From Methylobacterium sp. J-070 (GTDB lineage Bacteria; Pseudomonadota; Alphaproteobacteria; Rhizobiales; Beijerinckiaceae), in assembly GCF_022829385.1 (NCBI RefSeq), contig NZ_JAKSXX010000290.1, positions 62,001 through 126,000 of the forward strand: 64,000 bases of DNA, given 5' to 3'. This document shows, piece after piece, positions 24,876 to 32,677 of the stretch; the stretch's first letter is position 1; each line of letters opens with the position of its first letter. A program made the position numbers and the translations under genes. The notes under the pieces were generated by a model that searched no databases, was not told the DNA's origin, and was given only the letters and a program-made list of their open reading frames with translations.

Positions 24876-25691
24876 ATGCGCCTGCCCCGCCGGATCCTGA
24901 CAGCGCTCGTCTTCGCGGCCCTGGCGGTCATCCCCGCCCTCCGGTCGGCGGCCGCTGAGGATGCGGTGCTCGTGTTCGCCGCGGCCAGTCTGAAGAACGC
25001 CCTCGACGACGCCACGTCCGCCTGGACGAAGGAGACCGGCAAGACCGCCCGCATCGCCTATGCGGGCTCGAACGCGCTGGCCAGGCAGATCGACGCGGGG
25101 GCGCCGGCAGACCTGTTCATCTCGGCGGATCAGGCCTGGATGGACTACGTCGAGCGGGCAGGGCTGCTGAAGCCCGGCTCGCGCACCGACCTCCTGCGGA
25201 ACGCCCTGGTGCTGATTGCCCCGGGCCCGAGCAACGCGAATGCGGACCCGCAGATCGCCCTGGCGCCGAACCTGGGCACGACGCTGGCACAAAGGCTCGG
25301 CGGCGGCAAACTCGCGATGGCGACGATCGACGCCGTCCCGGCCGGCAAGTACGGCAAGGCTGCCCTGGAGAAGCTCGGCGCCTGGGAGGCGGTGAAGGGT
25401 CAGGTGGCACAGGCCGAGAACGTGCGCGCGGCCCTGCTGCTCGTCGCCCGCGGCGAGGCGCCGCTCGGCATCGTCTACGCCACGGACGCAGCCGCCAATC
25501 CGAGCGTCCACGTGGTGGCGACCTTCCCGGCCGACAGCCACCCGCCGATCGTCTATCCGGCGGCCGTGACGAAGGATTCCCGCAACCCGGACGCCGCCGC
25601 CCTCCTGACCTATCTGCGCTGTCCCGGCGCCCGGGCCGCCTTCGAACGTCAGGGCTTCACGGTGGTCGGGACCCCGGGCGCCAGCCAGTAG
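24876..25691 (+). CDS. modA: Molybdate ABC transporter, periplasmic binding protein ModA
   Basis: The periplasmic receptor for molybdate, 271 residues. The signal peptide is MRLPRRILTALVFAALAVIPAL, ending near SAAAED. The mature protein has the family's FAAASLKNALDDATSAW (oxyanion-binding Ser), YAGSNALARQIDAGAPADLF, ISADQAWMDY and GEAPLGIVYATDAAA segments. It is followed after 14 bases by modB. Molybdate would supply the molybdenum cofactor enzymes, including the NasA nitrate reductase at the other end of the window. A half-site resembling a ModE operator (GATATAGCG) precedes the gene but is not convincing. Confidence 0.95.
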   Translation: MRLPRRILTALVFAALAVIPALRSAAAEDAVLVFAAASLKNALDDATSAWTKETGKTARIAYAGSNALARQIDAGAPADLFISADQAWMDYVERAGLLKPGSRTDLLRNALVLIAPGPSNANADPQIALAPNLGTTLAQRLGGGKLAMATIDAVPAGKYGKAALEKLGAWEAVKGQVAQAENVRAALLLVARGEAPLGIVYATDAAANPSVHVVATFPADSHPPIVYPAAVTKDSRNPDAAALLTYLRCPGARAAFERQGFTVVGTPGASQ

Positions 25692-25705
25692 CGGCGGGCG
25701 CGGCC

Positions 25706-26398
25706 GTGCTCGGGCTGACCCCGGAGGAGTGGACCGCCGTCACCCTGAGCCTGCGCGTCGCCATCGTGGCGACGCTCGCGAGCCTCGGTCCCGGCCTCGC
25801 CGTCGCATGGCTCCTGGCCCGGCGGCGGTTTCCCGGCCGCGCGCTCCTCGACGGGCTCGTCCACCTGCCGCTGATCCTGCCCCCCGTGGTGACCGGCTAC
25901 CTGCTGCTGCTGGTCCTCGGCCGGCGCGGCACGCTCGGCGCCGCCCTCGCGGAGATCGGGATCGTGTTCTCGTTCCGATGGACCGGCGCGGCGCTCGCCT
26001 GCGCGGTCATGGGTTTCCCCCTGATGGTGCGGGCGATGCGTCTGTCGATCGAGGCGGTGGATCGGCGGCTGGAGCAGGCCGCCGCGACGCTGGGGGCGAG
26101 ACCCATTGCCGTGTTCCTCACCGTCACGCTGCCGCTGAGCCTGCCCGGCTGCATCGCCGGCGCCGTGCTGGCCTTCGCCAAGGCGATGGGCGAGTTCGGC
26201 GCGACCATCACCTTCGTGTCGAACATCCCGGGCGAGACCCAGACGCTGCCCTCGGCAATCTACACCCTGACCCAGGTTCCCGGCGGGGAGAGTCCGGCCC
26301 TGCGCCTGACCCTGATCTCGGTCGCCGTGTCGGTGACGGCGCTCCTGGTGTCTGAGTTCCTGGCCGCCCGGGCCGGACGGCGGCTAGGGACGGGCTGA
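25706..26398 (+). CDS. modB: Molybdate ABC transporter permease ModB
   Basis: The membrane subunit of the molybdate importer, 230 residues from a GTG start, 14 bases after modA. Five hydrophobic helices are visible, beginning VTLSLRVAIVATLASLGPGL. LPLILPPVVTGYLLLLVLG is typical of ModB/CysW-type permeases, and the coupling loop is EQAAATLGARPIAVFLTVTL followed by AFAKAMGEFGATITFVSNIPGET. In most genomes modC follows directly. Here a glutathione S-transferase gene on the other strand intervenes. Confidence 0.95.
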   Translation: MLGLTPEEWTAVTLSLRVAIVATLASLGPGLAVAWLLARRRFPGRALLDGLVHLPLILPPVVTGYLLLLVLGRRGTLGAALAEIGIVFSFRWTGAALACAVMGFPLMVRAMRLSIEAVDRRLEQAAATLGARPIAVFLTVTLPLSLPGCIAGAVLAFAKAMGEFGATITFVSNIPGETQTLPSAIYTLTQVPGGESPALRLTLISVAVSVTALLVSEFLAARAGRRLGTG

Positions 26399-26431
26399 GT
26401 GACGATCGCCGACCCGCACCCGGTTGCGCCC

Positions 26432-27088
26432 TCACGCATACGCGTAGGGACCGCCCGTCTGCAGGGCGCGCCGGTAGGCCGGACGGGCCTGGACGCGCGC
26501 CAGCCACGCCTCGACCTGCGGCCCCGGTCCGGTGCCGCGCGCCGCGAAGGCCTCCAGCGGGAAGCTCATCATGATGTCGGCGGCGGTGAACGCCGGCCCG
26601 CAGAAGTAAGGTCGGCCGGCGAGTTCCGACTCCCAGAAGGCCGCGTGCCGGCGCAGGTCGGGGTCGACGAAGCCTTGAAGCACCCGCTCGGCGATCCGGC
26701 CGACCAGGGGACGCAGCAGCCAGGGGCTGCCCGGCGCCAGGCGGGAGAAGATCAGCTTGAGCAGCAGCGGCGGCATCGCCGAACCCTCGGCGTAGTGCAA
26801 CCAATAGGTGTAACGCGCATGCGCCTCCGTGCCCGGCGCGGGCACCAGCACGCCGCCTGCCCGCGCGGTCAGATGGGTCACGATCGCGCCGGTCTCGGCG
26901 ACCACCGTCTCCGCGTCGGCGATGACGGGCGATTTGCCGAGCGGATGGACCGCCAGGAGGTCCGGAGGCGCGCGCAGCGTGCGCGGATCGCGGTCGTAGC
27001 GCTGCACCCGGTAAGGGAGGCCGAGTTCCTCCAGCAGCCACAGCACGCGCTGCGAGCGGCTGTTCTCCAAGTGGTGGACCGTGATCAT
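26432..27088 (-). CDS. Glutathione S-transferase family protein
   Basis: 218 residues starting MITVHHLENSRSQRVLWLLE, the usual thioredoxin-fold N-terminus of cytosolic GSTs with the Ser/Arg active-site region SRSQR. NPLGKSP-like sequence (VHPLGKSPVIADAETVVAET) includes the cis-Pro and the gamma-glutamyl-binding E-T. The helical C-terminal domain contains RPYFCGPAFTAADIMMSFPLEA (the N-capping box). The substrate is not predictable. It lies inside the mod operon, 33 bases from modB (converging with it) and 164 bases from modC (diverging from it). Confidence 0.92.
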   Translation of the reverse strand: MITVHHLENSRSQRVLWLLEELGLPYRVQRYDRDPRTLRAPPDLLAVHPLGKSPVIADAETVVAETGAIVTHLTARAGGVLVPAPGTEAHARYTYWLHYAEGSAMPPLLLKLIFSRLAPGSPWLLRPLVGRIAERVLQGFVDPDLRRHAAFWESELAGRPYFCGPAFTAADIMMSFPLEAFAARGTGPGPQVEAWLARVQARPAYRRALQTGGPYAYA

Positions 27089-27252
27089 CGCGGGCGCATC
27101 CGAGCCGGCGCCGGGATGCGCCGCGTCCTCTGTAGCCCGAAGCCGGCGCGCGGCGACGGGCCGGCGCGGCATCCGTCCGGATCCTCGGGCGGAGCCAGGC
27201 TCCCGACGCAGGACCGCAGGGCCCGGCCGCGAAGCCCGCCGAGAGCCGCCGC

Positions 27253-28356
27253 GTGAGCATCCAAGTCGACGTGCAACTGCGGCGGGGCGCCTTCGCGCTC
27301 GATGCCGCCTTCGAGGCCGGTCCGGGCCTGACCGCCCTGTTCGGGCGCTCCGGCTCCGGCAAGACGACGCTGATCGACCTCATCGCCGGGCTGGCCCGGC
27401 CCGACCGCGGCCGGATCGTCGCCGACGGCATGGTGCTGATCGATACCGCAGCGCGGATCTTCCTGCCGCCCCACCGGCGACGGGTCGGCGTGGTGTTCCA
27501 AGACGCGCGGCTGTTCCCGCATCTCAGCGTGCGGGGAAATCTCAGGTACGGCCGCGCCTTCGCGCGCCGGCCCCGCGATCCGGAGACCCTCGACGCGGTG
27601 ACGGGCATGCTCGGCATCGGCCACCTCCTCGATCGGCAGCCGGTGGGCCTGTCGGGGGGCGAGCGCCAGAGGGTCGCGATCGGGCGCGCGCTGCTCGCCG
27701 GTCCGCGCCTGCTGCTGATGGACGAGCCGCTGGCGGCGCTGGACGACGCCCGCAAGGCCGAGATCCTCCCCTATATCGAGCGGCTGCGCGACGAGGCCGG
27801 CGTGCCGATCGTCTATGTCAGCCACGCGGTCTCGGAGGTCGCGCGTCTGGCCACGACCGTGGTGGTGCTGGAGACGGGGCGCGTGGCCGCCGCCGGACCC
27901 GCGGAGGCGATCCTGCGCCGGGCCGACCTGGTGCCGGTGCACGAGGCCGAGGCCGGCGCGCTCCTCGACATGGTCGTCGCGGCGACAGACCCGCAAACGG
28001 GTCTGACCCACCTGACCGGCGCCGCCGGGCGGCTGCAGGTGCCGGGGTTGTCGTGGCCGCCCGGAACGCGGTTGCGGGTGCGGATCCCGGCGCGCGACGT
28101 GCTGGTGGCGATCGAGCCGCCCCGGGGGCTCAGTGCCCGCAACGTCCTGTCCGGCACTGTCTGCGGATTGACCCAAGCGGGAGCCGAGATGGCTGTGGAG
28201 ATCGATTGCCGCGGGGCGCGCATCGTGGCCCGGCTGACCGCCGCGGCAGTCCGCGAACTCGACCTGGCGACGGGGCGCCCTGTCTACGCGATCGTGAAGA
28301 GCGCCGCCTTCGATCCCGCCGGGATCGGGCTGATGCGCCCGGTGGTCGCGATCTGA
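27253..28356 (+). CDS. modC: Molybdate ABC transporter ATPase ModC
   Basis: 367 residues from a GTG start. The N-terminal ATPase has Walker A FGRSGSGKTTLIDLIAG, the Q-loop in RVGVVFQDARLFPHLSV, signature LSGGERQRVAIGRAL, Walker B LLLMDEPLAALD and the switch His in VYVSHAVSEVARL. The C-terminal part from about residue 290 (LSARNVLSGTVCGLTQAG and ARLTAAAVRELDLATG) is the MOP/TOBE domain that binds molybdate. Because a gene on the opposite strand separates it from modB, it may need its own promoter in the 164-base gap or rely on read-through across the GST gene. Confidence 0.95.
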   Translation: MSIQVDVQLRRGAFALDAAFEAGPGLTALFGRSGSGKTTLIDLIAGLARPDRGRIVADGMVLIDTAARIFLPPHRRRVGVVFQDARLFPHLSVRGNLRYGRAFARRPRDPETLDAVTGMLGIGHLLDRQPVGLSGGERQRVAIGRALLAGPRLLLMDEPLAALDDARKAEILPYIERLRDEAGVPIVYVSHAVSEVARLATTVVVLETGRVAAAGPAEAILRRADLVPVHEAEAGALLDMVVAATDPQTGLTHLTGAAGRLQVPGLSWPPGTRLRVRIPARDVLVAIEPPRGLSARNVLSGTVCGLTQAGAEMAVEIDCRGARIVARLTAAAVRELDLATGRPVYAIVKSAAFDPAGIGLMRPVVAI

Positions 28357-28601
28357 AGTGCGGTCCGGAACCCGATCCAGGGATCGCACGGGATGGACTC
28401 AGCTGAGGGAATAAACCGGACGACGACGCCACTTCAGGCTGTGCATCGTGGCCGGAACGACTGCCGGAACCGGCTGTGGCCAACCGTGCGCTCGCCGCCA
28501 CGCTGCGCAACACCGGCCCGCGCTCCGCGGGGTCGAGGTGGACGGAACGCTCCGAGGCCAGGGCGTCCTGACCCTGCAGGCGCGGTTGCGGCTGTCGCGC
28601 G

Positions 28602-28709
28602 TCACCCGAGCTGCGTCAGCAAGGTGAAGGCGCCGAAGATCAGCACCGCCCCCACCGAGGCGGCCAGCAGGATGAGGGCCGCGCGCGATTCCCGTATTTC
28701 CGGCGACAT
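28602..28709 (-). CDS. 35-residue single-pass membrane peptide
   Basis: The peptide is MSPEIRESRAALILLAASVG followed by AVLIFGAFTLLTQLG: a short charged N-terminus, one transmembrane helix (about residues 11-32) and a tiny tail. A strong purine-rich ribosome binding site (AAGGGGGAG, 4 bases before the ATG) supports translation. It lies alone between modC and the DUF1348 gene, below the size cut-off of most gene callers. No family is recognised. The 245 bases between modC and this gene hold nothing that I can support. Confidence 0.55.
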   Translation of the reverse strand: MSPEIRESRAALILLAASVGAVLIFGAFTLLTQLG

Positions 28710-28819
28710 GGACTCCCCCTTCGGCGCACGTTGGATCGCGGCACGAAGCGCGGAGACTCGCATCGATCCGATGGCGTGTCGACACGGACCGCCCGGGACT
28801 CCGCGACAGCGCCGCGCCC

Positions 28820-28865
28820 TTGACCTGGCACCCCAGATGTGGGCAATCCTGTACCGATCGGTACA
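28820..28865 (+). promoter_or_regulatory. Promoter with a perfect 16-bp palindromic operator
   Basis: TTGACC at 28820 forms a -35 element; the -10 would fall about 17-18 bases on, around CAATCC. The palindrome TGTACCGATCGGTACA (28850-28865) covers the expected transcription start, 21 bases before the DUF1348 start codon. A TetR-family gene is the second gene of the unit, so this is most simply its own operator. Confidence 0.75.
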
Positions 28866-28886
28866 AACCCTTTCAGGACCTGCGCC

Positions 28887-29354
28887 ATGACGGACCGCCC
28901 GCCGCTTCCGCCCTTCACCGCCGAGACCGCCGCCCAGAAGGCCCGCATGGCCGAGGATGCGTGGAACGGGCGCGATCCCGAGCGGGTGTCGCTGGCCTAC
29001 ACGCCCGACAGCGTCTGGCGGAACCGCAGCGAATTCCTCGCCGGCCGCGCGGCCATCGTGGCGTTCCTCCAGCGCAAGTGGTCACAGGAGCTGGACTATC
29101 GGCTGATCAAGGAGCTCTGGACCTTCGGGGGCGACCGGATCGCCGTGCGCTTCGCCTACGAATGGCACGATGCCGACGGGCGCTGGTACCGCTCCTACGG
29201 CAACGAGAACTGGGAGTTCGACGGGCACGGCCTGATGCGGCGCCGGATCGCCAGCATCAACGACCTGCCGATCGCGGCCTCCGAGCGGAAGTTCCACTGG
29301 CCGCTGGGCCGGCGGCCCGACGATCATCCGGGCTTGAGCGACCTCGGCCTCTGA
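28887..29354 (+). CDS. DUF1348 (NTF2/SnoaL-like) protein
   Basis: 155 residues starting MTDRPPLPPFTAETAAQKAR. Diagnostic segments are EDAWNGRDPERVSLAYTPDS, VWRNRSEFLAGRAAIVAFLQ, KWSQELDYRLIKELW and AVRFAYEWHDADGRWYRSYGNENWEF. These mark the DUF1348 group of the NTF2-like cone fold, small pocket proteins of unknown substrate. The longer frame from 28839 runs through the operator and is rejected. It is followed after 4 bases by a TetR regulator, which probably controls both genes in response to a ligand that may be the substrate of this protein. Confidence 0.9.
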   Translation: MTDRPPLPPFTAETAAQKARMAEDAWNGRDPERVSLAYTPDSVWRNRSEFLAGRAAIVAFLQRKWSQELDYRLIKELWTFGGDRIAVRFAYEWHDADGRWYRSYGNENWEFDGHGLMRRRIASINDLPIAASERKFHWPLGRRPDDHPGLSDLGL

Positions 29355-29358
29355 GGCC

Positions 29359-29919
29359 GTGGCCGACACGGCGGAGCGCGCGGGGATCCTGCCGGCGCTC
29401 GCGGAGGTGTTCCGCGCGCACGGCTATGAGGGCGCCAGCCTGTCGCTGATCAGCCGGGCGACGGGATTGGGTAAGGGCAGCCTGTATCACGCCTTCCCGG
29501 GCGGGAAGGCCGAGATGGCGGCCTGCGTCCTCGCGGAGATCGACGGGTGGTTCGAGGCCAACCTGTACGCGCCGCTCCGGGATGCGGAACGCCCGGTGGA
29601 GGCCGTCTCCGTCATGTTCGATGCCGTCGAGGCCTATTTCCGCTCCGGCCGGCGGGTCTGTCTCGTGGGCGTCGTGGCGCTCGGCTCGGAGCGCGACCGC
29701 TTCGCCGGGGCGGTGCGGAGCTACTTCGCGCGCTGGGTGGCGGCCCTCGCCGATGCCCTCGGGCGGTCGGGCCGGGACGCCGGGGCGAGCGTCGCCCTGG
29801 CGGAGGAGATCGTCGCCCAGATTCAGGGGGCGATCGTCCTGGCGCGGGCCCTCGACGAGCCCGCACTCTTCGCCCGGGCGATCGCGGCCCTGCGGGCCCG
29901 GGTCGCCGCCGCGGGCTGA
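29359..29919 (+). CDS. TetR family transcriptional regulator
   Basis: 186 residues from a GTG. The N-terminal helix-turn-helix reads ILPALAEVFRAHGYEGASLS, then LISRATGLGKGSLYHAFPGG with the recognition helix; KAEMAACVLAEI leads into the ligand-binding domain. The C-terminal domain resembles the LmrA/YxaF-like TetR group (SRSGRRVCLVGVVALGSERD). It lies 4 bases downstream of the DUF1348 gene, and the perfect palindrome before that gene is its likely operator, so the unit would be autoregulated. The ligand is unknown. Confidence 0.92.
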   Translation: MADTAERAGILPALAEVFRAHGYEGASLSLISRATGLGKGSLYHAFPGGKAEMAACVLAEIDGWFEANLYAPLRDAERPVEAVSVMFDAVEAYFRSGRRVCLVGVVALGSERDRFAGAVRSYFARWVAALADALGRSGRDAGASVALAEEIVAQIQGAIVLARALDEPALFARAIAALRARVAAAG

Positions 29920-29946
29920 ACGCCGAGGCGGCCAGCCCCGGGCGGA

Positions 29947-31107
29947 TCAGGCGGCCGTGCGGCGCTCGACCATGCGGGCGAGGAACGCGCTGCCGACCGG
30001 GATGATCGAGTCGTCGAAGTTGTAGCCGGCATTGTGCAGGCCCGGCCCAGGGGCCGCGCCGAGCCAGACATAGGCCCCCGGCACGACCATGGTCATGTCG
30101 GCGAAATCCTCGCTGCCCATCTTCGGGACGACATTCGCCTCGACCTTGTCGGCGCCGAGCAGCTCGGTGGCGATCTCCGTGGCGGCGGCGGCCTGTTCGG
30201 GGGCGTTCTCCAGCACCGAGAACACGTCCTGCAGATCGACCGTGACCTCGGCGCCGTAGGCGGCGCCGAAACCCGCCGCGAGTTCGCGCATGCGGGTGCC
30301 GGCGAGGAGGCGCATCTCCTTGTCGAAGGTGCGGATCGTGCCGGCCAGATGCGCCGTCTCCGGGATCACGTTGTAGGCGGAGCCCGCCTCGATCCGGGTG
30401 ATCGACAGAACGATCGACTTGAGCGGGTCTGCGTTGCGCGAGACGATCGATTGCAGCGCTTGAGCCAGTCCGGTGGCGACCACGATCGGGTCGACCCCCC
30501 GGTGGGGCTGGGCGGCATGGATGCCCTTGCCGCGGATGCGGATGTCGAAGAAGTCGGCCGCCGCCATGATCGGTCCGGGCCGCAGCTTGATCGTGCCCGC
30601 GCCGCCGCCGGGCTGGTTATGCAGGCCGTAGATCTCGTCGCAGGGGAACTTCTCGAACAGCCCATCCTTCAGCATGGCCCGGGCGCCGCCGCGGCCCTCC
30701 TCGGCGGGCTGGAACACGAACACCGCCGTGCCGTCGAAGTCCCGGGTCTCCGCGAGGTAGCGGGCGGCGCCGAGCAGCATCGTGGTGTGGCCGTCATGGC
30801 CGCAGGCGTGCATCTTGCCGGCATAGGTCGAGCGGTAGGGGAGGTTGGTCTCTTCCTCGATCGGCAGGGCGTCCATGTCGGCGCGCAGGCCGATCCGCCG
30901 TCCGTTGTCGGTCCGGCCCTTGAGCAGACCCACCACCCCGGTGCCGCCGATGCCGCGATGGACCTCGCAGCCGAACTTTTCCAGCAGGTCGGCGACGATG
31001 CCGGCGGTGCGCACCTCCTCGAAGCCGAGTTCCGGATGCGCATGCAGGTCGCGGCGCAGGGCCGTCAGCTCATCGGCATAGGTCGAGATGCGGTCGATCG
31101 GGCTCAT
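29947..31107 (-). CDS. M20 family amidohydrolase/carboxypeptidase
   Basis: 386 residues of the HipO/IAA-amino-acid-hydrolase type. Metal-binding and catalytic segments are LRRDLHAHPELGFEEVRTA, GLRADMDALPIEEETN, KMHACGHDGHTTMLLGAARYL (HACGHD holds a Cys and His ligands), VFQPAEEGRGGARAM (Glu pair) and EDFADMTMVVPGAYVWLG near the C-terminus. Likely substrates are N-acyl amino acids or small amides. The start codon overlaps the stop of the upstream FemAB-like gene by 4 bases, so the two are translationally coupled. Confidence 0.92.
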   Translation of the reverse strand: MSPIDRISTYADELTALRRDLHAHPELGFEEVRTAGIVADLLEKFGCEVHRGIGGTGVVGLLKGRTDNGRRIGLRADMDALPIEEETNLPYRSTYAGKMHACGHDGHTTMLLGAARYLAETRDFDGTAVFVFQPAEEGRGGARAMLKDGLFEKFPCDEIYGLHNQPGGGAGTIKLRPGPIMAAADFFDIRIRGKGIHAAQPHRGVDPIVVATGLAQALQSIVSRNADPLKSIVLSITRIEAGSAYNVIPETAHLAGTIRTFDKEMRLLAGTRMRELAAGFGAAYGAEVTVDLQDVFSVLENAPEQAAAATEIATELLGADKVEANVVPKMGSEDFADMTMVVPGAYVWLGAAPGPGLHNAGYNFDDSIIPVGSAFLARMVERRTAA

Positions 31108-32366
31108 GTCTCGGAACTCTCGGGGGGTTGGGTCTCGGAAAGGGTCGCGCCGCCGCAGGCGGGATCCGCCCGCCGGAACGGCGTCAGCGTGTCGAGGACG
31201 TCCACGGCCTCGGCGACGTGGGCGCGCTCACGCTGCAAGTAGTCGGCCACGGCGCGCCGGAGCGCCGGGTCGGCGATGTCGTGGGCCGAGTGCATCAGCA
31301 CCGGCCGGTAGCCCCGGGCGAGCTTGTGCTCCCCCTGGGCCCCGGCCTCGACGCGCTTCAGCCCCCGGGCGATCGCGAAATCGATCGCCTGGTAGTAGCA
31401 GACCTCGAAGTGCAGGAACGGGTGGTCCTCGATACAGCCCCAGTTGCGGCCGTAGAGGGCCGTATCGCCGATCAGGTTGATCGCGCCGGCGATGTAGGCG
31501 CCCGCCCGGCGGGCCATGATCAGCAGGACCCGGTCGGCCATGCGCTCGGACAGGAGCGAGAAGAACCGCCGGTTGAGGTAGGGGCGGCCCCATTTCCGCG
31601 AGCCCGTATCCACGTAGAAGGCGTAGAACGCGTCCCAATGGGCCTCGGTGATGTCCGCCCCGGTCAGGTGCTCCACGGTGATGCCGGGGCCGAGCGCGTC
31701 GCGCCGCTCCTTGCGGATGGTCTTGCGCTTGCGCGAGGCGAGGGCGGCCAGGAAGTCGTCGAAGGTCGCGTAGCCGTCGTTCTCCCAGTGGAACTGCTGG
31801 TCGGTGCGCTGCAGGAAGCCCGCATCCCCCGCCCGGTCCCACTCGGCGACGCGCATGAACGTGACGTGGATCGAGGAGGCCTTGGTCTCGCCCCGCAGCG
31901 CCCGCAGGCCGGCGACGAGGCCGGCGGTGGCCTCGTCCGGATCGGCGCCCGGCGCGATCAGGAAACGCGGGCCGGTCACCGGGGTGAACGGCACGCTGAC
32001 CTGGAGCTTCGGGTAATAGGCGCCGCCGGCGCGCTCGTAGGCGTCGGCCCAGCCGTGGTCGAACACGTACTCGCCCTGGCTGTGGGATTTCAGGTAGCAG
32101 GGGACGACGCCGAGCCGCTCGCCGTCGCGCTCCACCGAGACGTGGAGCGGCAGCCAGCCGGTCTTGCGCGAGACGCAGCCCGAATCCTCCAGCGCCGACA
32201 GGAAGGCGTGCGACACGAACGGATTGTGGGTCTCGTCGCCGCCCGCCAGGGTTTCGGGGGAGAAGGCGCAGGCATCCCAGTCTGCAGCGCCGATCTCTTT
32301 CAGTCCGGGCAGCGCCCGCACGGTGAGCGTGGGGGTTTCCGGCGTCGGCCCGGGTGCTTGCTTCAT
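31104..32366 (-). CDS. FemAB-like GNAT-fold acyltransferase (PF04339 type)
   Basis: 420 residues. The family marks are NPFVSHAFLSALEDSGCVSR near residue 48, LPLHVSVERDGERLGVVPCY, then YLKSHSQGEYVFDHGWADAY, PKLQVSVPFTPVTGPRFL and the late FEVCYYQAIDFAIARGLKRV with GAQGEHKLARGYRP. Members of this group are annotated as peptidoglycan-related or general GNAT acyltransferases; no substrate is established. It is upstream of and overlaps an M20 amidohydrolase, an acyl-adding and acyl-removing pairing that suggests metabolism of an N-acyl compound (inference). Confidence 0.85.
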   Translation of the reverse strand: MKQAPGPTPETPTLTVRALPGLKEIGAADWDACAFSPETLAGGDETHNPFVSHAFLSALEDSGCVSRKTGWLPLHVSVERDGERLGVVPCYLKSHSQGEYVFDHGWADAYERAGGAYYPKLQVSVPFTPVTGPRFLIAPGADPDEATAGLVAGLRALRGETKASSIHVTFMRVAEWDRAGDAGFLQRTDQQFHWENDGYATFDDFLAALASRKRKTIRKERRDALGPGITVEHLTGADITEAHWDAFYAFYVDTGSRKWGRPYLNRRFFSLLSERMADRVLLIMARRAGAYIAGAINLIGDTALYGRNWGCIEDHPFLHFEVCYYQAIDFAIARGLKRVEAGAQGEHKLARGYRPVLMHSAHDIADPALRRAVADYLQRERAHVAEAVDVLDTLTPFRRADPACGGATLSETQPPESSET

Positions 32367-32462
32367 GGGAACGAGTCTAATCCCTGCCCGGGCAGGAGCA
32401 AGCGGGCGGATGCGCGCGGCAGGGCAGGAGGCCTTGTCAGACCGGCCCGGACGTCAGTGATC

Positions 32463-32642
32463 TCACACAGCCGTGACGTGAGCCGCAAGCACCCGCTTTG
32501 CCGCCACCGTCTCGCGGTCAAGGATGCCGTTCGGCAACGCCGTTCGACCCTGCTCCCAGTTCCGGTCGGTCGCGGCCGCCCCCCAGCAGAGCTGGACCGA
32601 CCGGGGGCGCAAGTCTGTCGGATCGGGCAGGACGGCTTTCAT
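32463..32642 (-). CDS. Doubtful 59-residue hypothetical protein
   Basis: In the 311-base gap between the FemAB-like and glycerophosphodiesterase genes, a frame from an ATG reads MKAVLPDPTDLRPRSVQLCW, then GAAATDRNWEQGRTALPNGI and a helical, basic end (AAKRVLAAHVTAV). It looks more protein-like than a random frame (Trp residues, ordered helix), but no ribosome binding site is visible and no family is recognised. Nothing else is seen in this gap. Confidence 0.3.
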   Translation of the reverse strand: MKAVLPDPTDLRPRSVQLCWGAAATDRNWEQGRTALPNGILDRETVAAKRVLAAHVTAV

Positions 32643-32677
32643 CGGACGCGTTCGAATCGGACGAATCGTAGGAAAAC

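Noticed and set aside
28399..28601. Minus-strand coding stretch ending HSLKWRRRPVYSLS between modC and the small peptide gene
   Set aside because: No start codon with a ribosome binding site and no recognisable family; composition like random GC-rich DNA.
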